Source of the DNA: Arachidicoccus terrestris
GTDB lineage: Bacteria; Bacteroidota; Bacteroidia; Chitinophagales; Chitinophagaceae
NCBI RefSeq assembly: GCF_020042345.1
Contig: NZ_CP083387.1
Span: 744,001-808,000, forward strand
Reading direction: 5' to 3'
Length of the DNA stretch: 64,000 nucleotides
The translations under genes were made by a program, and so were the position numbers. This document shows positions 45,499 to 54,355 of the stretch, in pieces (the first letter of the stretch is position 1; every line of letters starts with the position of its first letter). Under the pieces are notes generated by a model, which saw only the letters and a program-made list of their open reading frames with translations, ran no database searches and was not told the DNA's origin.

Positions 45499-46770
45499 AT
45501 GAAAAAATATTCACTAATAATAATAGCGTCAGTTAGCTTAACTATGATGACTGCGTGTTCAAAAGGTGTCAATCAAAAAAATGGCGATCCTACAACTAAT
45601 CCGGACTCCACAAACACGGCTCCAACAGTCTCCAAAATCGATACTTTACCAACTAATACTCCATTTAAACACCCTGGATTATTGCTAAGTCAGAAAGATT
45701 TTGATAGAATTAAGACCAAAGTAAACGCAAGCGCATCCCCGTGGATTGAAGGTTGGAACAAACTAATTACCAACACACATGCTCAGACAAACTATACCCC
45801 TAACCCTGTAGACACCTTGATAAGAGGCGGGAGCTCTAGAGAGCAACCCAAACCTGATAATTACTCACGAGCTTTTAACGATGTTGCAGCGGCATTTCAA
45901 TTGGCAGTACGCTGGAAGATAACCGGCGATGATTCATACGCAGAGGCCGCAATTAAGATTCTAAATGCGTGGGCTGCCAAATGTAAAGCCATATCTGGAG
46001 ATAGTAATACTGCACTTGCTGGGGGAATATACGGTTATCAGTTTGCGAATGCCGGAGAAATACTGAGAGATTATTCAGGTTGGAAACAGGAAGATTTTGA
46101 AGCGTTTAAACAATTCATGTTGAATGTTTTCTATGCAAACAATCATGCTTTTTTATCTACTCACTGGGGCACCTGCAGCTCACACTATTGGGCCAATTGG
46201 GACTTCTGCGCCCTTGCGTCCGAAATGGCCATTGGTGTATTAACGGACAAAAGAGAACTATACAATCATGCCATCTATTATTTACAAAATGGAATCGGCA
46301 CAGGCAACATTAACAATGCAATCAACTATGTCTATGGTGATTCCTTGGCTCAATGGCAAGAAAGTGGTCGCGACCAAGGTCACTGTACATTAGATGTCGC
46401 CCTATTTGGAACGATCTGCCAGCAGGCGTGGAACCAAGGCGACGATCTCTATGGGCTTGATAATAATAGATTCCTCAAAGCATGCGAATATGTGGCAAAA
46501 TACAATGTGGCCAGCTTAGAAGTACCATATACAGCCTACACAAATTGCGAAGGTGTTTCCAACCCAGTAATAAGCTCGAACGGACGGGGGACGGTCAGGC
46601 CCATGTGGGAGCTTGTTTATAACCACTATGTCAACCTTAAGGGCTTAAAAGCAACATGGACAACTTTAGGTGCCAAAAGCGTCAGGCCAGAAGGCGGCGG
46701 TGGTGATTATGGCCCCAACAGCGGGGGGTATGATCAATTCGGTTTCGGAACATTACTTTACTCAAGATAA
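45499..46770 (+). CDS. alginate-lyase-family polysaccharide lyase (PL38-like)
   Basis: The 423-residue lipoprotein (lipobox LTMMTACSKGVN) has a Pro/Thr/Asn-rich linker to about residue 50 and an (alpha/alpha) toroid. Key stretches are HPGLLLSQKDFDRIKTKVN, GGIYGYQFANAGEILRDY, THWGTCSSHYWANWDFCALA and WQESGRDQGHCTLDVALFGT. The NWDxCA and ESGRDQGH motifs are those of the alginate_lyase superfamily (PL5/PL38-like), where Asn, His and Tyr perform beta-elimination at uronic acids. It is the last gene of the susCD operon and would make the first cuts at the cell surface. Alginate, glucuronan or another uronate polymer are possible substrates; the exact one cannot be read from the sequence. Confidence 0.75.
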   Translation: MKKYSLIIIASVSLTMMTACSKGVNQKNGDPTTNPDSTNTAPTVSKIDTLPTNTPFKHPGLLLSQKDFDRIKTKVNASASPWIEGWNKLITNTHAQTNYTPNPVDTLIRGGSSREQPKPDNYSRAFNDVAAAFQLAVRWKITGDDSYAEAAIKILNAWAAKCKAISGDSNTALAGGIYGYQFANAGEILRDYSGWKQEDFEAFKQFMLNVFYANNHAFLSTHWGTCSSHYWANWDFCALASEMAIGVLTDKRELYNHAIYYLQNGIGTGNINNAINYVYGDSLAQWQESGRDQGHCTLDVALFGTICQQAWNQGDDLYGLDNNRFLKACEYVAKYNVASLEVPYTAYTNCEGVSNPVISSNGRGTVRPMWELVYNHYVNLKGLKATWTTLGAKSVRPEGGGGDYGPNSGGYDQFGFGTLLYSR

Positions 46771-46811
46771 TGTCAATTCCAGGAAAATTGACAGGCGACT
46801 AATTTCACTGC

Positions 46812-46852
46812 AAAAGAGGCTGCTTTTGATCTTTAAGCAGCCTCTTTTATGT
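46812..46852 (+). terminator. Rho-independent terminator of the susCD operon
   Basis: AAAAGAGGCTGCTT (46812-46825) and AAGCAGCCTCTTTT (46835-46848) form a perfect 14-bp stem with a 9-nt loop. It lies between the convergent lyase and GH2 genes and the right arm ends in T residues. Confidence 0.88.
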
Positions 46853-46942
46853 TCATTGACATATAGTTTTCTCATCTGTAATCCAATCAGATCGCACTTT
46901 TTTTAGCGGGCAATAATGATTTGCAATACCCCTTTAATCTAA

Positions 46943-48748
46943 CTAATCGTTTAGCTTTCTACTTGAATGGATCACCGCTTCATTAATTTCTTTTACTTTG
47001 CCTAAATCCATTTTCTCCACCATCCTGTCATAGGTCAGAATTCCGTTTATCTCATGCTCGACATCCGTCGTCTGGGTGTAGATAGCGACACTTAGCCCTT
47101 TATACAGCACCAATTGCTCCACCTGGTTCAATAGCAGTATATATCTGTTAGTCAGGTCTTCCTTTGTGGCCATCATATCATAAGCATTGTTTTCAACCGG
47201 ATAAAGATGACCTCGTACAAAAAGTCCGACGCCACCAAATTCGCCCAGCGACGCGGCCCGGTCGGCATCCGGCACAGAGGCACCATACGGACCGACATAA
47301 ATATGCGTGTCGACATAATCTCCATTGCCCGGATCTCCGTAGGCTTTCTGATAGGAAGGATTGTTATTGAAGCCGGAGTTACCATTGACAAGCCGGGAAG
47401 GGTCATATTGTTTCGTCCAGGCCGTAATTTCTTTCACGTCAAAAGCGCCCCAGTTTTCATTGAAGGGGACCCAGGTAACAACAGAGGGTGCATTATAATG
47501 TTCGTCGATGATTTCTTTCCACTCCTTTCTGAACTCGGAACGAACTACGGCCGTATCCTCATCCTGGTACCAGATACAGGGCATATCCTGCCATACCATT
47601 AGTCCCATTTTATCGCACCAATAATACCATCTTTGTGGTTCGGTTTTCATATGCTTACGGATCAGATTAAACCCGGCTTTTTTACTCTCCTGAATGTCAA
47701 ACTTCAACGCTTCATCAGAAGGTGCCGTATAAATACCGTCCGGCCAATACCCCTGATCCAGCAAACCCAATTGCAAGACAAATTTCCCATTTAATAAAGG
47801 TCTCTTTATCCCGTTTACCGTTCCAAGTCTAATGGAACGCATACCAAAGTAGCTACTCACTTCATCCGCTGTCTGACCACTTCGGTCTTTGAGCCGTACT
47901 TTCAGGTCATATAAAAAGGGATGCTCAGGAGACCATAGGCTGGGATCTTTAATATCAATACTGAATTTCGTGTTAGTTTGACCTTCCACACGGGCGACGA
48001 CTTTTCCACCTGCCAAAGCGATGGCTTCAACAGCGGCTTCGTTATCGGAATTAACCCTGACATAGACTTTGCCATGAGCTACATCAGGCGTCAGGCGAAT
48101 ATCCTGGATATAATTTTCGGAAACCGGTTCCAGCCATACGGTCTGCCAGATCCCCGATGTAAAAGTATAATCTCCCCTGGGGCCGTTTTTACCGGATACA
48201 GACCTCCCGTCATTTTTATCCTGTACCCCCACCACAATTGTATTCGTGCCGTCCGTTAAAAATGGCGTAATGTCGAAAGAAAAAGCATCATAACCGCCGG
48301 TATGTGTCCCCGCCTTCTTATTATTGACAAATACCACCGTCTGGTAATCAGAAGCGCCGAAATTCAGCAGCATTCTTTTGCCTTTATAAGATTCCGGCAA
48401 ACGAAATGTGCGCCTGTACCACATATTTATTTCCTGATTTCTCTGTATACCCGACAGGTAAGATTCAGGCGGATAGGGTACGGTTATCTTTTCCGGATTA
48501 ACAAAGGAGGGTGCAGTAACTGCATGCAGCGCATCCGGTGCCTTTTTGCCGCCTATATAGTCCCATTTCCCGTTAAGATTCATCCAATGTTCTCTCTCTA
48601 ACTGCGGACGGGGATATTCCGGAAAAGGCACGACTGCTCTGGTGGCAGCATCTGTAAAAGGCGTTTTCATCACGACTTTAGTCTGTGAAAAGCCGTGATC
48701 TGTATAGGCGATTGCCAACAGCAGCAACACTGAAAAACGAAGTCTCAT
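46943..48748 (-). CDS. GH2 family glycosidase
   Basis: The 601-residue protein has a signal peptide to about residue 21. The three GH2 domains are a sugar-binding jelly roll (LNGKWDYIGG, WYRRTFRLPESYKGKRMLLN), an Ig-like domain and a TIM barrel. The acid/base is E431 in VPFNENWGAF and the nucleophile E503 in SLGEFGG. Members are beta-galactosidases, beta-glucuronidases, beta-mannosidases or exo-arabinosidases in the periplasm. It converges on the susCD operon and is probably part of the same locus, although it has its own promoter. The length is typical of the short, three-domain members. Confidence 0.88.
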   Translation of the reverse strand: MRLRFSVLLLLAIAYTDHGFSQTKVVMKTPFTDAATRAVVPFPEYPRPQLEREHWMNLNGKWDYIGGKKAPDALHAVTAPSFVNPEKITVPYPPESYLSGIQRNQEINMWYRRTFRLPESYKGKRMLLNFGASDYQTVVFVNNKKAGTHTGGYDAFSFDITPFLTDGTNTIVVGVQDKNDGRSVSGKNGPRGDYTFTSGIWQTVWLEPVSENYIQDIRLTPDVAHGKVYVRVNSDNEAAVEAIALAGGKVVARVEGQTNTKFSIDIKDPSLWSPEHPFLYDLKVRLKDRSGQTADEVSSYFGMRSIRLGTVNGIKRPLLNGKFVLQLGLLDQGYWPDGIYTAPSDEALKFDIQESKKAGFNLIRKHMKTEPQRWYYWCDKMGLMVWQDMPCIWYQDEDTAVVRSEFRKEWKEIIDEHYNAPSVVTWVPFNENWGAFDVKEITAWTKQYDPSRLVNGNSGFNNNPSYQKAYGDPGNGDYVDTHIYVGPYGASVPDADRAASLGEFGGVGLFVRGHLYPVENNAYDMMATKEDLTNRYILLLNQVEQLVLYKGLSVAIYTQTTDVEHEINGILTYDRMVEKMDLGKVKEINEAVIHSSRKLND

Positions 48749-48995
48749 GAACTGATATATTTAAATTAAGTTTTGACAGTCACCAACTGAACTACCAGCA
48801 CTGGACGCCCGCTTCCATAAACATGCAAGCAGTCCCTCCCAGCTTTTCCACGAACCATACACTCAAAATAAAGATATGCATCTTCGTCATTAATTACAAA
48901 TCTGTGTGGCTCAAGGCTATACCCCCGCCTTATATAGAGAACAAGTTTATGCCCTTCCTGAGACACTCAACCAGGTGTGCCCTGAATCAAAAACA

Positions 48996-49646
48996 TTACT
49001 CACTCCACGGCGTATTTAAAATACAATCACAAAAATTCTTCCGTTTAAAATCCGGGAGCATAAAGGCACAGACATCTGCTTTTATGTTGCCGAAAGTCGT
49101 GTCTGTCTTATGTTCGAAGCCATGAAAAAATGTAGGTATGATCTGCTTCTTGAACCCGGTTCTGGGAAAGGCGCCGACAATCTCGTTGCGATCCTATTCA
49201 CTCAGGTGTTCATATCCCTCTCCCATCACATCCAGTCCGACGCCCGCATACATTAATGCAACTTCCGGTTCTTTATGCTCCGCAACGCCAATCGTTGTAT
49301 GAAGCGCAATCGTATCCCAGACAAGTTGCAGTTGTTCTTTAGGCAGTCCGTGACTTTTCAGGAAGTCTCTGGCGGCATTTGCGCCATCCACCTCAAATCT
49401 AAGATCAGGGCTGCTGTAATGCGGCGTGAGGCCCAGATCATGAAATACGGAACTGACATACAGCAACTCCGCATCATAGTTTGCCTTTAGCCTTTTGCCG
49501 TTCAGGGCAGAAAACACAAATACCCTGAGCGAATGGTTATAGATAAACTCCGTCCCATGCTCCAGCAGCAATTCTGTTGCTTCAATCGCAATTTTACTAT
49601 CTGGAATCATAATTCCCGCCACCGATTTTAATCTTTTTACTGACAT
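48996..49646 (-). pseudogene. HD-domain phosphohydrolase interrupted by an in-frame amber codon
   Basis: From ATG 49646 the frame reads 150 residues with an HD domain (H38, H69-D70 in SVFHDLGLTPH, then IALHTTIGVAEHKEPEVALM) and stops at TAG 49194-49196. After it the same frame continues for 65 residues without a stop to TAA 48996-48998, reading EIVGAFPRTGFKKQIIPTFF and later TTFGNIKADVC and FCDCILNTPWSE. This is the expected C-terminal part of the roughly 215-residue cytoplasmic HD family. One base change therefore cuts the protein, unless the codon is suppressed or is an assembly error. The family is associated with cyanamide-hydratase-like or nucleotide phosphohydrolase activity, not fixed here. 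Confidence 0.75.
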
Positions 49647-49670
49647 ACTATTAAAGTTTAAATGTTACCG

Positions 49671-49678
49671 CAAAACTA
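49671..49678 (-). promoter_or_regulatory. -7-like element before the HD gene
   Basis: On the minus strand TAGTTTTG matches TAnnTTTG and lies 24 nt before the HD start codon. A matching -33 TTG at standard spacing is not obvious. Confidence 0.35.
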
Positions 49679-49717
49679 AAACAGACCGGCAGCAACATCC
49701 ATGTCAGAAACGACAAC

Positions 49718-50575
49718 TTACCTGCCAATATTTACAAAGAGTTGACGAAAGTCAGCCGGTGATGCGCCCGTGTATTTCTTAAAAAAATGGCTGAATTGTT
49801 CGGGGGTGGCAAAGTGAAGACGATATGCAATCTCTTTAACCGGCTTTACCGTAAACTGGAGGGAACGTTTTGCCTCAGCAATAAGCGCTTTATTAATAAT
49901 TTCTTTCGCACCGCTGCCGCTTTTACTGCGGCACACCTCTGATAACTTCCGGGCAGAAACGGAAAGTTCCCGGGCAAAATCCGCTACTTCCCGGGTGCTG
50001 CCTGCTTTCTCACTGACCAATGTGAGAAAACTTTGATAGATCTCCTGATCAAAATCATTCATTTCCTTAGTAGAGGAAGACTGAATATTGGCCAGTTTGA
50101 TCATTATGATCTTTAAATAGGCGGCCATGGCATCGAGTTTATTGGGATAATCCTCTTTGTCATATTCCTGAAGCAACATATCGGAGATAGCGAACAGATC
50201 TGTTGCATCTGATCCGGTTAGGGGAAATATGGGATTGGGCAATATACGATTAAATAACACTGCCTTACAATTGGAAGCGCTTTCGGGCGCCCGGTCCCAA
50301 AAACAGTCACCAAACAGTATTTCCTGTCCCGTCAGGACTGTACCCGGCAGGAAAGAAAATATCTGTCCCTTCGCGATCAAAAAGACTTCATTGCCCGATA
50401 ACGCATAGGTTGACTGATCAAGCCGCACAGCTCCTTTGGCACCCTCAAGAATAAAGATCCGGTTATAGACCACACTTACCGGACATTCGTCCGTCTGTCG
50501 CGCATTTAACAGCCTGTCGACTTTAAATGAGTCTTTTACCTCTTTATCAATAACCAAATGGCTAATTGACTGCAT
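49718..50575 (-). CDS. AraC-family transcriptional regulator
   Basis: The ATG at 50575 starts MQSISHLVIDKEVKDSFKVD; the frame opens two codons earlier with TTG. The 285-residue protein has an N-terminal cupin-like sensor and a C-terminal AraC domain from about residue 185 (TREVADFARELSVSARKLSE, then PVKEIAYRLHFATPEQFSHF and FKKYTGASPADFRQ). It precedes the interrupted HD gene on the same strand with 70 bp between, so the HD gene may have been its partner. No operator is evident. Confidence 0.85.
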   Translation of the reverse strand: MQSISHLVIDKEVKDSFKVDRLLNARQTDECPVSVVYNRIFILEGAKGAVRLDQSTYALSGNEVFLIAKGQIFSFLPGTVLTGQEILFGDCFWDRAPESASNCKAVLFNRILPNPIFPLTGSDATDLFAISDMLLQEYDKEDYPNKLDAMAAYLKIIMIKLANIQSSSTKEMNDFDQEIYQSFLTLVSEKAGSTREVADFARELSVSARKLSEVCRSKSGSGAKEIINKALIAEAKRSLQFTVKPVKEIAYRLHFATPEQFSHFFKKYTGASPADFRQLFVNIGR

Positions 50576-50694
50576 ACACAAGTATTATAATTATAGACAT
50601 CCCCTACCAAAACTTCTATCCGGACAGCTGTAACTAAGTAGCGGGTCCAACCTATCTGTCAGCCCTTACATTCTGAAGCATCAAAGGAGAAACT

Positions 50695-51081
50695 TCAGAT
50701 CTCATACAATTCAATAGGCAAGTTGTCCGGATCATTAAAAAAAGTGAATTTCCTGTTCGTATGCCTGTCCACCCGAATGGCTTCTACCACAATATCCTTC
50801 GACTTCAAAAAGTCCACCTCCTTTTGAATATCCTTCACACCAAACGCAATATGCCTGAGTCCGGTGGCTTCCGGCCTGGAAACACGTCCGGGCGGATCTG
50901 GAAAAGAAAAAAGTTCAATCAGATATTGCCCGTTCAGCGACAGATCGAGCTTGTAAGAAGATCTGTCCGCCCTGAATACTTCATTTTCAATCCTAAATCC
51001 CAGGATCTCGGTATAAAAAAACTTTGATCTTTCGTAATCAGAACAAATAATGGCGATATGATGTAGGCTTTCAATTTGCAT
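50695..51081 (-). CDS. VOC-family glyoxalase-like protein
   Basis: From ATG 51081 the protein has 128 residues (MQIESLHHIAIICSDYERSK); the longer frame adds a hydrophobic stretch of no known meaning. It has the two beta-alpha-beta-beta-beta modules of the vicinal oxygen chelate fold with FFYTEILGFRIENE, RHIAFGVKDIQKEVDFLKSK and FFNDPDNLPIELYEI. Metal ligands would be His8, Glu55-like and the Glu in PIELYEI, as in glyoxalase I-like YaeR. The substrate is unknown. It is not in an operon with its neighbours by spacing, but lies close to the aldo-keto reductase. Confidence 0.8.
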   Translation of the reverse strand: MQIESLHHIAIICSDYERSKFFYTEILGFRIENEVFRADRSSYKLDLSLNGQYLIELFSFPDPPGRVSRPEATGLRHIAFGVKDIQKEVDFLKSKDIVVEAIRVDRHTNRKFTFFNDPDNLPIELYEI

Positions 51082-51203
51082 GCTCAAAAATACGGATAAC
51101 CCTACAAAACACACCATACGGCGCCCGAATACGGGCAAACTTTATAAATTCTGATTAAGTGAGGCGGACCTGAGAACAGTCAGGACATCAAGCCTTACTG
51201 TGC

Positions 51204-52187
51204 TTAGATCTTTGACAACGCTGTTTGAATAAAAGAAAGATCTTCCTCCGTCAGGCAGATATCCACGGCCCTGGCATTAGCGATCGCCTGCTCCGCATTT
51301 CTGGCGCCGGCCAAAACAATAGTGATGCCTGTCTGTAAGGAGGTCCACCTCAGTACCAACTGCGACAGCGTAGCGCCTTTACTTTCAGCCAGGGGCTGAA
51401 TGGTATCAAGGAAGGCCTTGACCTTTTGCAGATCGAAGCGCTGGAAATAGCCATTGCGGTGATCCGTTTCCTTCAATTTCCCTTCGTTAAAATACTTACC
51501 CGTCAATAGGCCCCGCTCCATCGGGCTGTAAGCAATAATGCCCAGATTGTTCTTAAGTGCATAGGGCACCAATTCATTTTCAATATCCCGGTTCAGCATA
51601 CTATAGCTCACCTGGTCACTTACGATTGGTGTTGTCCGTCTTGCCTCTGCCACCTGCGCCGCACTATAATTACTGACACCTGCGGCGCGGATCTTCCCTT
51701 GTTGCAATAATATATCCAGCGCCTCCATCGTTTCCGATATGGGCGTGGTGCTGTCCGGCCAGTGAATCTGTAACAGATCGATGTAATCCGTCTTCAGGCG
51801 CTTCAGGCTTTCCTCCACTTCTTTAAACACATTCGCTTTTGAAGCGTATTTATAGACAGGCACTGTTGTATCCCCTTTATCAGCGTTAAAGAAAAAGTCT
51901 CCCTCACCATTATTGCTTCCGTCCCATACGAGACCGAATTTGGTCAGTAGCTGGATCTTACTCCTGTCATAGCCCTGAATCGCTTCACCAATCATTTCCT
52001 CGCTCAGTCCAAACCCGTAGAATGGCGCTGTATCTATCGTCGTAACGCCGTGGTCAATGGATGCTTTTACGGATGCCACTGAATCTTTTCGCTCCGTCCC
52101 TCCCCACATATTGCCACCAATGGCGAAGGCGCCGTAGGTGATGGCTGATAACTTTAAATCTGAATCGCCTAATTTTCTAAATTCCAT
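51204..52187 (-). CDS. aldo-keto reductase
   Basis: From ATG 52187 (MEFRKLGDSDLKLSAITYGA), preceded by a good ribosome site GGGAGAT, the protein has 327 residues. Motifs of the family are GVTTIDTAPFYGFGLSEEMI (with catalytic Asp and Tyr), LLTKFGLVWDG (Lys), DLLQIHWPDSTTPISETMEA (His) and GVSNYSAAQVAEAR, and the NADPH site near AGARNAEQA. It would reduce aldehydes or ketosugars with NADPH in the cytoplasm. A run of stress-type genes (quinone reductase, VOC protein) surrounds it. Confidence 0.9.
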   Translation of the reverse strand: MEFRKLGDSDLKLSAITYGAFAIGGNMWGGTERKDSVASVKASIDHGVTTIDTAPFYGFGLSEEMIGEAIQGYDRSKIQLLTKFGLVWDGSNNGEGDFFFNADKGDTTVPVYKYASKANVFKEVEESLKRLKTDYIDLLQIHWPDSTTPISETMEALDILLQQGKIRAAGVSNYSAAQVAEARRTTPIVSDQVSYSMLNRDIENELVPYALKNNLGIIAYSPMERGLLTGKYFNEGKLKETDHRNGYFQRFDLQKVKAFLDTIQPLAESKGATLSQLVLRWTSLQTGITIVLAGARNAEQAIANARAVDICLTEEDLSFIQTALSKI

Positions 52188-52338
52188 ATCTCCCGTTTTA
52201 AAATTTAAACTTAATAAACACACCCCGGCTTAGCCGGTAGCCTCCTTAATGTTATATACAATATCCATGCGGTCCGATCTGCAGACCATCAATTATATCC
52301 GGATGCAGACAAAATTACATCACCCGCTTAAAAAATTT

Positions 52339-52962
52339 TCATGACAATTGCTTTTCCATCATAAAGTTCTCATATAAATGATTCAGATACTGCTGTCGGT
52401 AGTCTTCTATCCGCTTTGGTGTTACATTTTTTTCCATGTCGTGAAAGTGAAACCCACTCATCCTTTCAAGCCCCGCGAACTGATTCATTTTATGAAAACC
52501 AAAAAGCACGCCGTCGTCCACCGACCGCTGGTCAAAAAATTCACCAGGCAAGGTGAAAGCCGTTGCAGGCGCGTTCCAGGAACTATTGACCACGTATTTT
52601 TTCCCCTGCATAAGCCCCCCGGTTCCGTAATGCACGGCTGGATTTTTACGGCTCCTCCCGTCACTGGCATAGATTCCATTTTGATGCCCCGCGGTAAAAA
52701 CTTCGTCTATATATTTTTTAAGCCGGTTGGGCACCTGAAACCACCAGATGGGGGTATTATAAATAATAACATCCGCCCATTTAAAATTCTCTACCTCCGC
52801 CTGGGGATCGAACGCATCGTCGGTATGGGTCACCCTGACTTCAAATCCATTTTCCAGTAAAGCGTCCTGGGTCCACCGGGTCAGCGTACTATTGAACAAT
52901 CCGCCTGAATGGGCGAAAGTCTGACCGCCGTTGACTATAAATACTTTTTTCATTTCCATCAT
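52339..52962 (-). CDS. MdaB-like NAD(P)H quinone reductase
   Basis: The 207-residue protein is a flavodoxin-like reductase. It shows KKVFIVNGGQTFAHSGGLFN (FMN-phosphate loop), then DVIIYNTPIWWFQVPNRLKK and GLMQGKKYVVNSSWNAPATA, characteristic of MdaB. MdaB reduces quinones with two electrons from NADPH and protects from oxidative damage. It is divergent from a LysR gene, a layout in which the LysR protein often controls the reductase. The start ATG at 52962 may be replaced by the next Met codons without effect. Confidence 0.88.
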   Translation of the reverse strand: MMEMKKVFIVNGGQTFAHSGGLFNSTLTRWTQDALLENGFEVRVTHTDDAFDPQAEVENFKWADVIIYNTPIWWFQVPNRLKKYIDEVFTAGHQNGIYASDGRSRKNPAVHYGTGGLMQGKKYVVNSSWNAPATAFTLPGEFFDQRSVDDGVLFGFHKMNQFAGLERMSGFHFHDMEKNVTPKRIEDYRQQYLNHLYENFMMEKQLS

Positions 52963-53284
52963 TTTTATTATCGATACGGCAAAGTTCTATCATTTAAATA
53001 TATCAGTAAAATAACTTAAATAATAACTATATATCATAATAATAATAATCAAACGAAGCCGACCGGTGAAGTGCTTCCTCTTTCGCGGTTCATCATTCGA
53101 GTAAAATAAAATATAATATATCCACAGATATATGCATTTATATATATTTTAAAGTCATCATAATTCATCACACGGACTGCACACGGGTTGCTATGCCCTC
53201 GCTCTCCACTGTGAAACCGGAACGGTTTATCCAAAAAATACAAATAATATAACTCGTATCTTTGTATTATAAAAATAATATACC
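52963..53284. promoter_or_regulatory. divergent promoter region of MdaB-like and LysR genes
   Basis: The 322 bp hold no gene. Near the LysR start, TATCTTTG (53257-53264) matches the -7 consensus and lies 20 nt before the ATG. The part next to MdaB is an A+T run with two copies of ATATATCA, which may be a binding site for the LysR protein. Confidence 0.5.
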
Positions 53285-54199
53285 ATGCGATGGAATTTAG
53301 AATGGCTCCGCACTTTTAAGGCCATATACGAAACCGGCACATTATCAGCAGCCGCCCACGAATTATTCATTTCTCAGCCAGGCGTCAGTTTACACCTGAA
53401 TTCACTGGAGGCGTTTACCGGCCATAAACTCTTTGACCGTTCGGCACGAAAGATGGTGCCGACAGAAAAGGGAAAGATCCTGTATAACTTTATTTTGGAT
53501 CCGTTGAAAAAAATGGAGGACGCCGAACAACATTTTCACAAACGGGCACAGGACCAGCGTGCGACCATCAGCGTGGGTATGTGTTTTGAAACATTTCAAT
53601 ATACTTTGGAAGAACATATCGCCAGCCTTCCCTTTAACCTGATTATTTCTTTCGGGGAATATCCGAAAATGCAGCATGATCTGGATAATGGCCTTTTAGA
53701 TCTGATCATCACCCCACAGAAAGGCAATCAGCAGAACCTGGACTATCAGCCATTTTCAAAAGAAAGAATCGTTTTAATCGCAGGAAGCCAGACGGATACG
53801 TCGGCAGTGGCCGCATTATTAACAGCCGGTAAAACAATGGAGGCGGCCGACATATTGAAGCAACAACTTTGGTACAGCACCACTGCCGATATGGATCATC
53901 TGAAAAATTTCTGGCTAAAACATTTCGGCGTGCATCCGGATTTCAGCCCAAACTATATTGTCCCGAACATCAGCTCCATTATCCGCTGCCTGAGTGACGG
54001 TGACGGCTACTCAGTTGTCCCGGACTTTCTCTGTTCAGAAGCCCTGGCATCCGGGAAAATTAAAATGATATGGGAAGGACGCACTCCCCTGGAGAACACG
54101 CTTTACTTCGGGACCCGGAAAAAAACCATGTATCAAAAAGAAATCACGCAACTTGAAAAACTGTTGGTCAACAAATGGGAACGGGAAGAAGCCAGATAA
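53285..54199 (+). CDS. LysR-family transcriptional regulator
   Basis: The 304-residue protein has the winged helix-turn-helix at residues 4-65 (TGTLSAAAHELFISQPGVSL, then FDRSARKMVPTEKGKILYNF) and a LysR substrate-binding domain. In the latter, IASLPFNLIISFGEYPKMQH and ISSIIRCLSDGDGYSVVPDF are recognisable. Helix-turn-helix and spacing are canonical. It is divergent from the MdaB-like quinone reductase gene, so redox or quinone stress is the most likely signal. The TATCTTTG box precedes it. Confidence 0.9.
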   Translation: MRWNLEWLRTFKAIYETGTLSAAAHELFISQPGVSLHLNSLEAFTGHKLFDRSARKMVPTEKGKILYNFILDPLKKMEDAEQHFHKRAQDQRATISVGMCFETFQYTLEEHIASLPFNLIISFGEYPKMQHDLDNGLLDLIITPQKGNQQNLDYQPFSKERIVLIAGSQTDTSAVAALLTAGKTMEAADILKQQLWYSTTADMDHLKNFWLKHFGVHPDFSPNYIVPNISSIIRCLSDGDGYSVVPDFLCSEALASGKIKMIWEGRTPLENTLYFGTRKKTMYQKEITQLEKLLVNKWEREEAR

Positions 54200-54355
54200 A
54201 TCACTATCTATTATCCGCCATTTCAAGGTTACTTTCGTTGCAGACAGCGGCATTCTGCATTTGATTCAGCCAGGCCAGATACGCATGCACCATGGACAAC
54301 AGCAATACCACTTATTATCGTTACCTTCAATTATATAATCCTCATTTATTTTATA

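Noticed and set aside
48766-48966. 66-codon leftward frame after the HD gene, with a plausible-looking residue mix
   Set aside because: It would start on GTG directly after a stop and has no family resemblance. The HD gene's own tail explains the frame before it, but this stretch remains unassigned.
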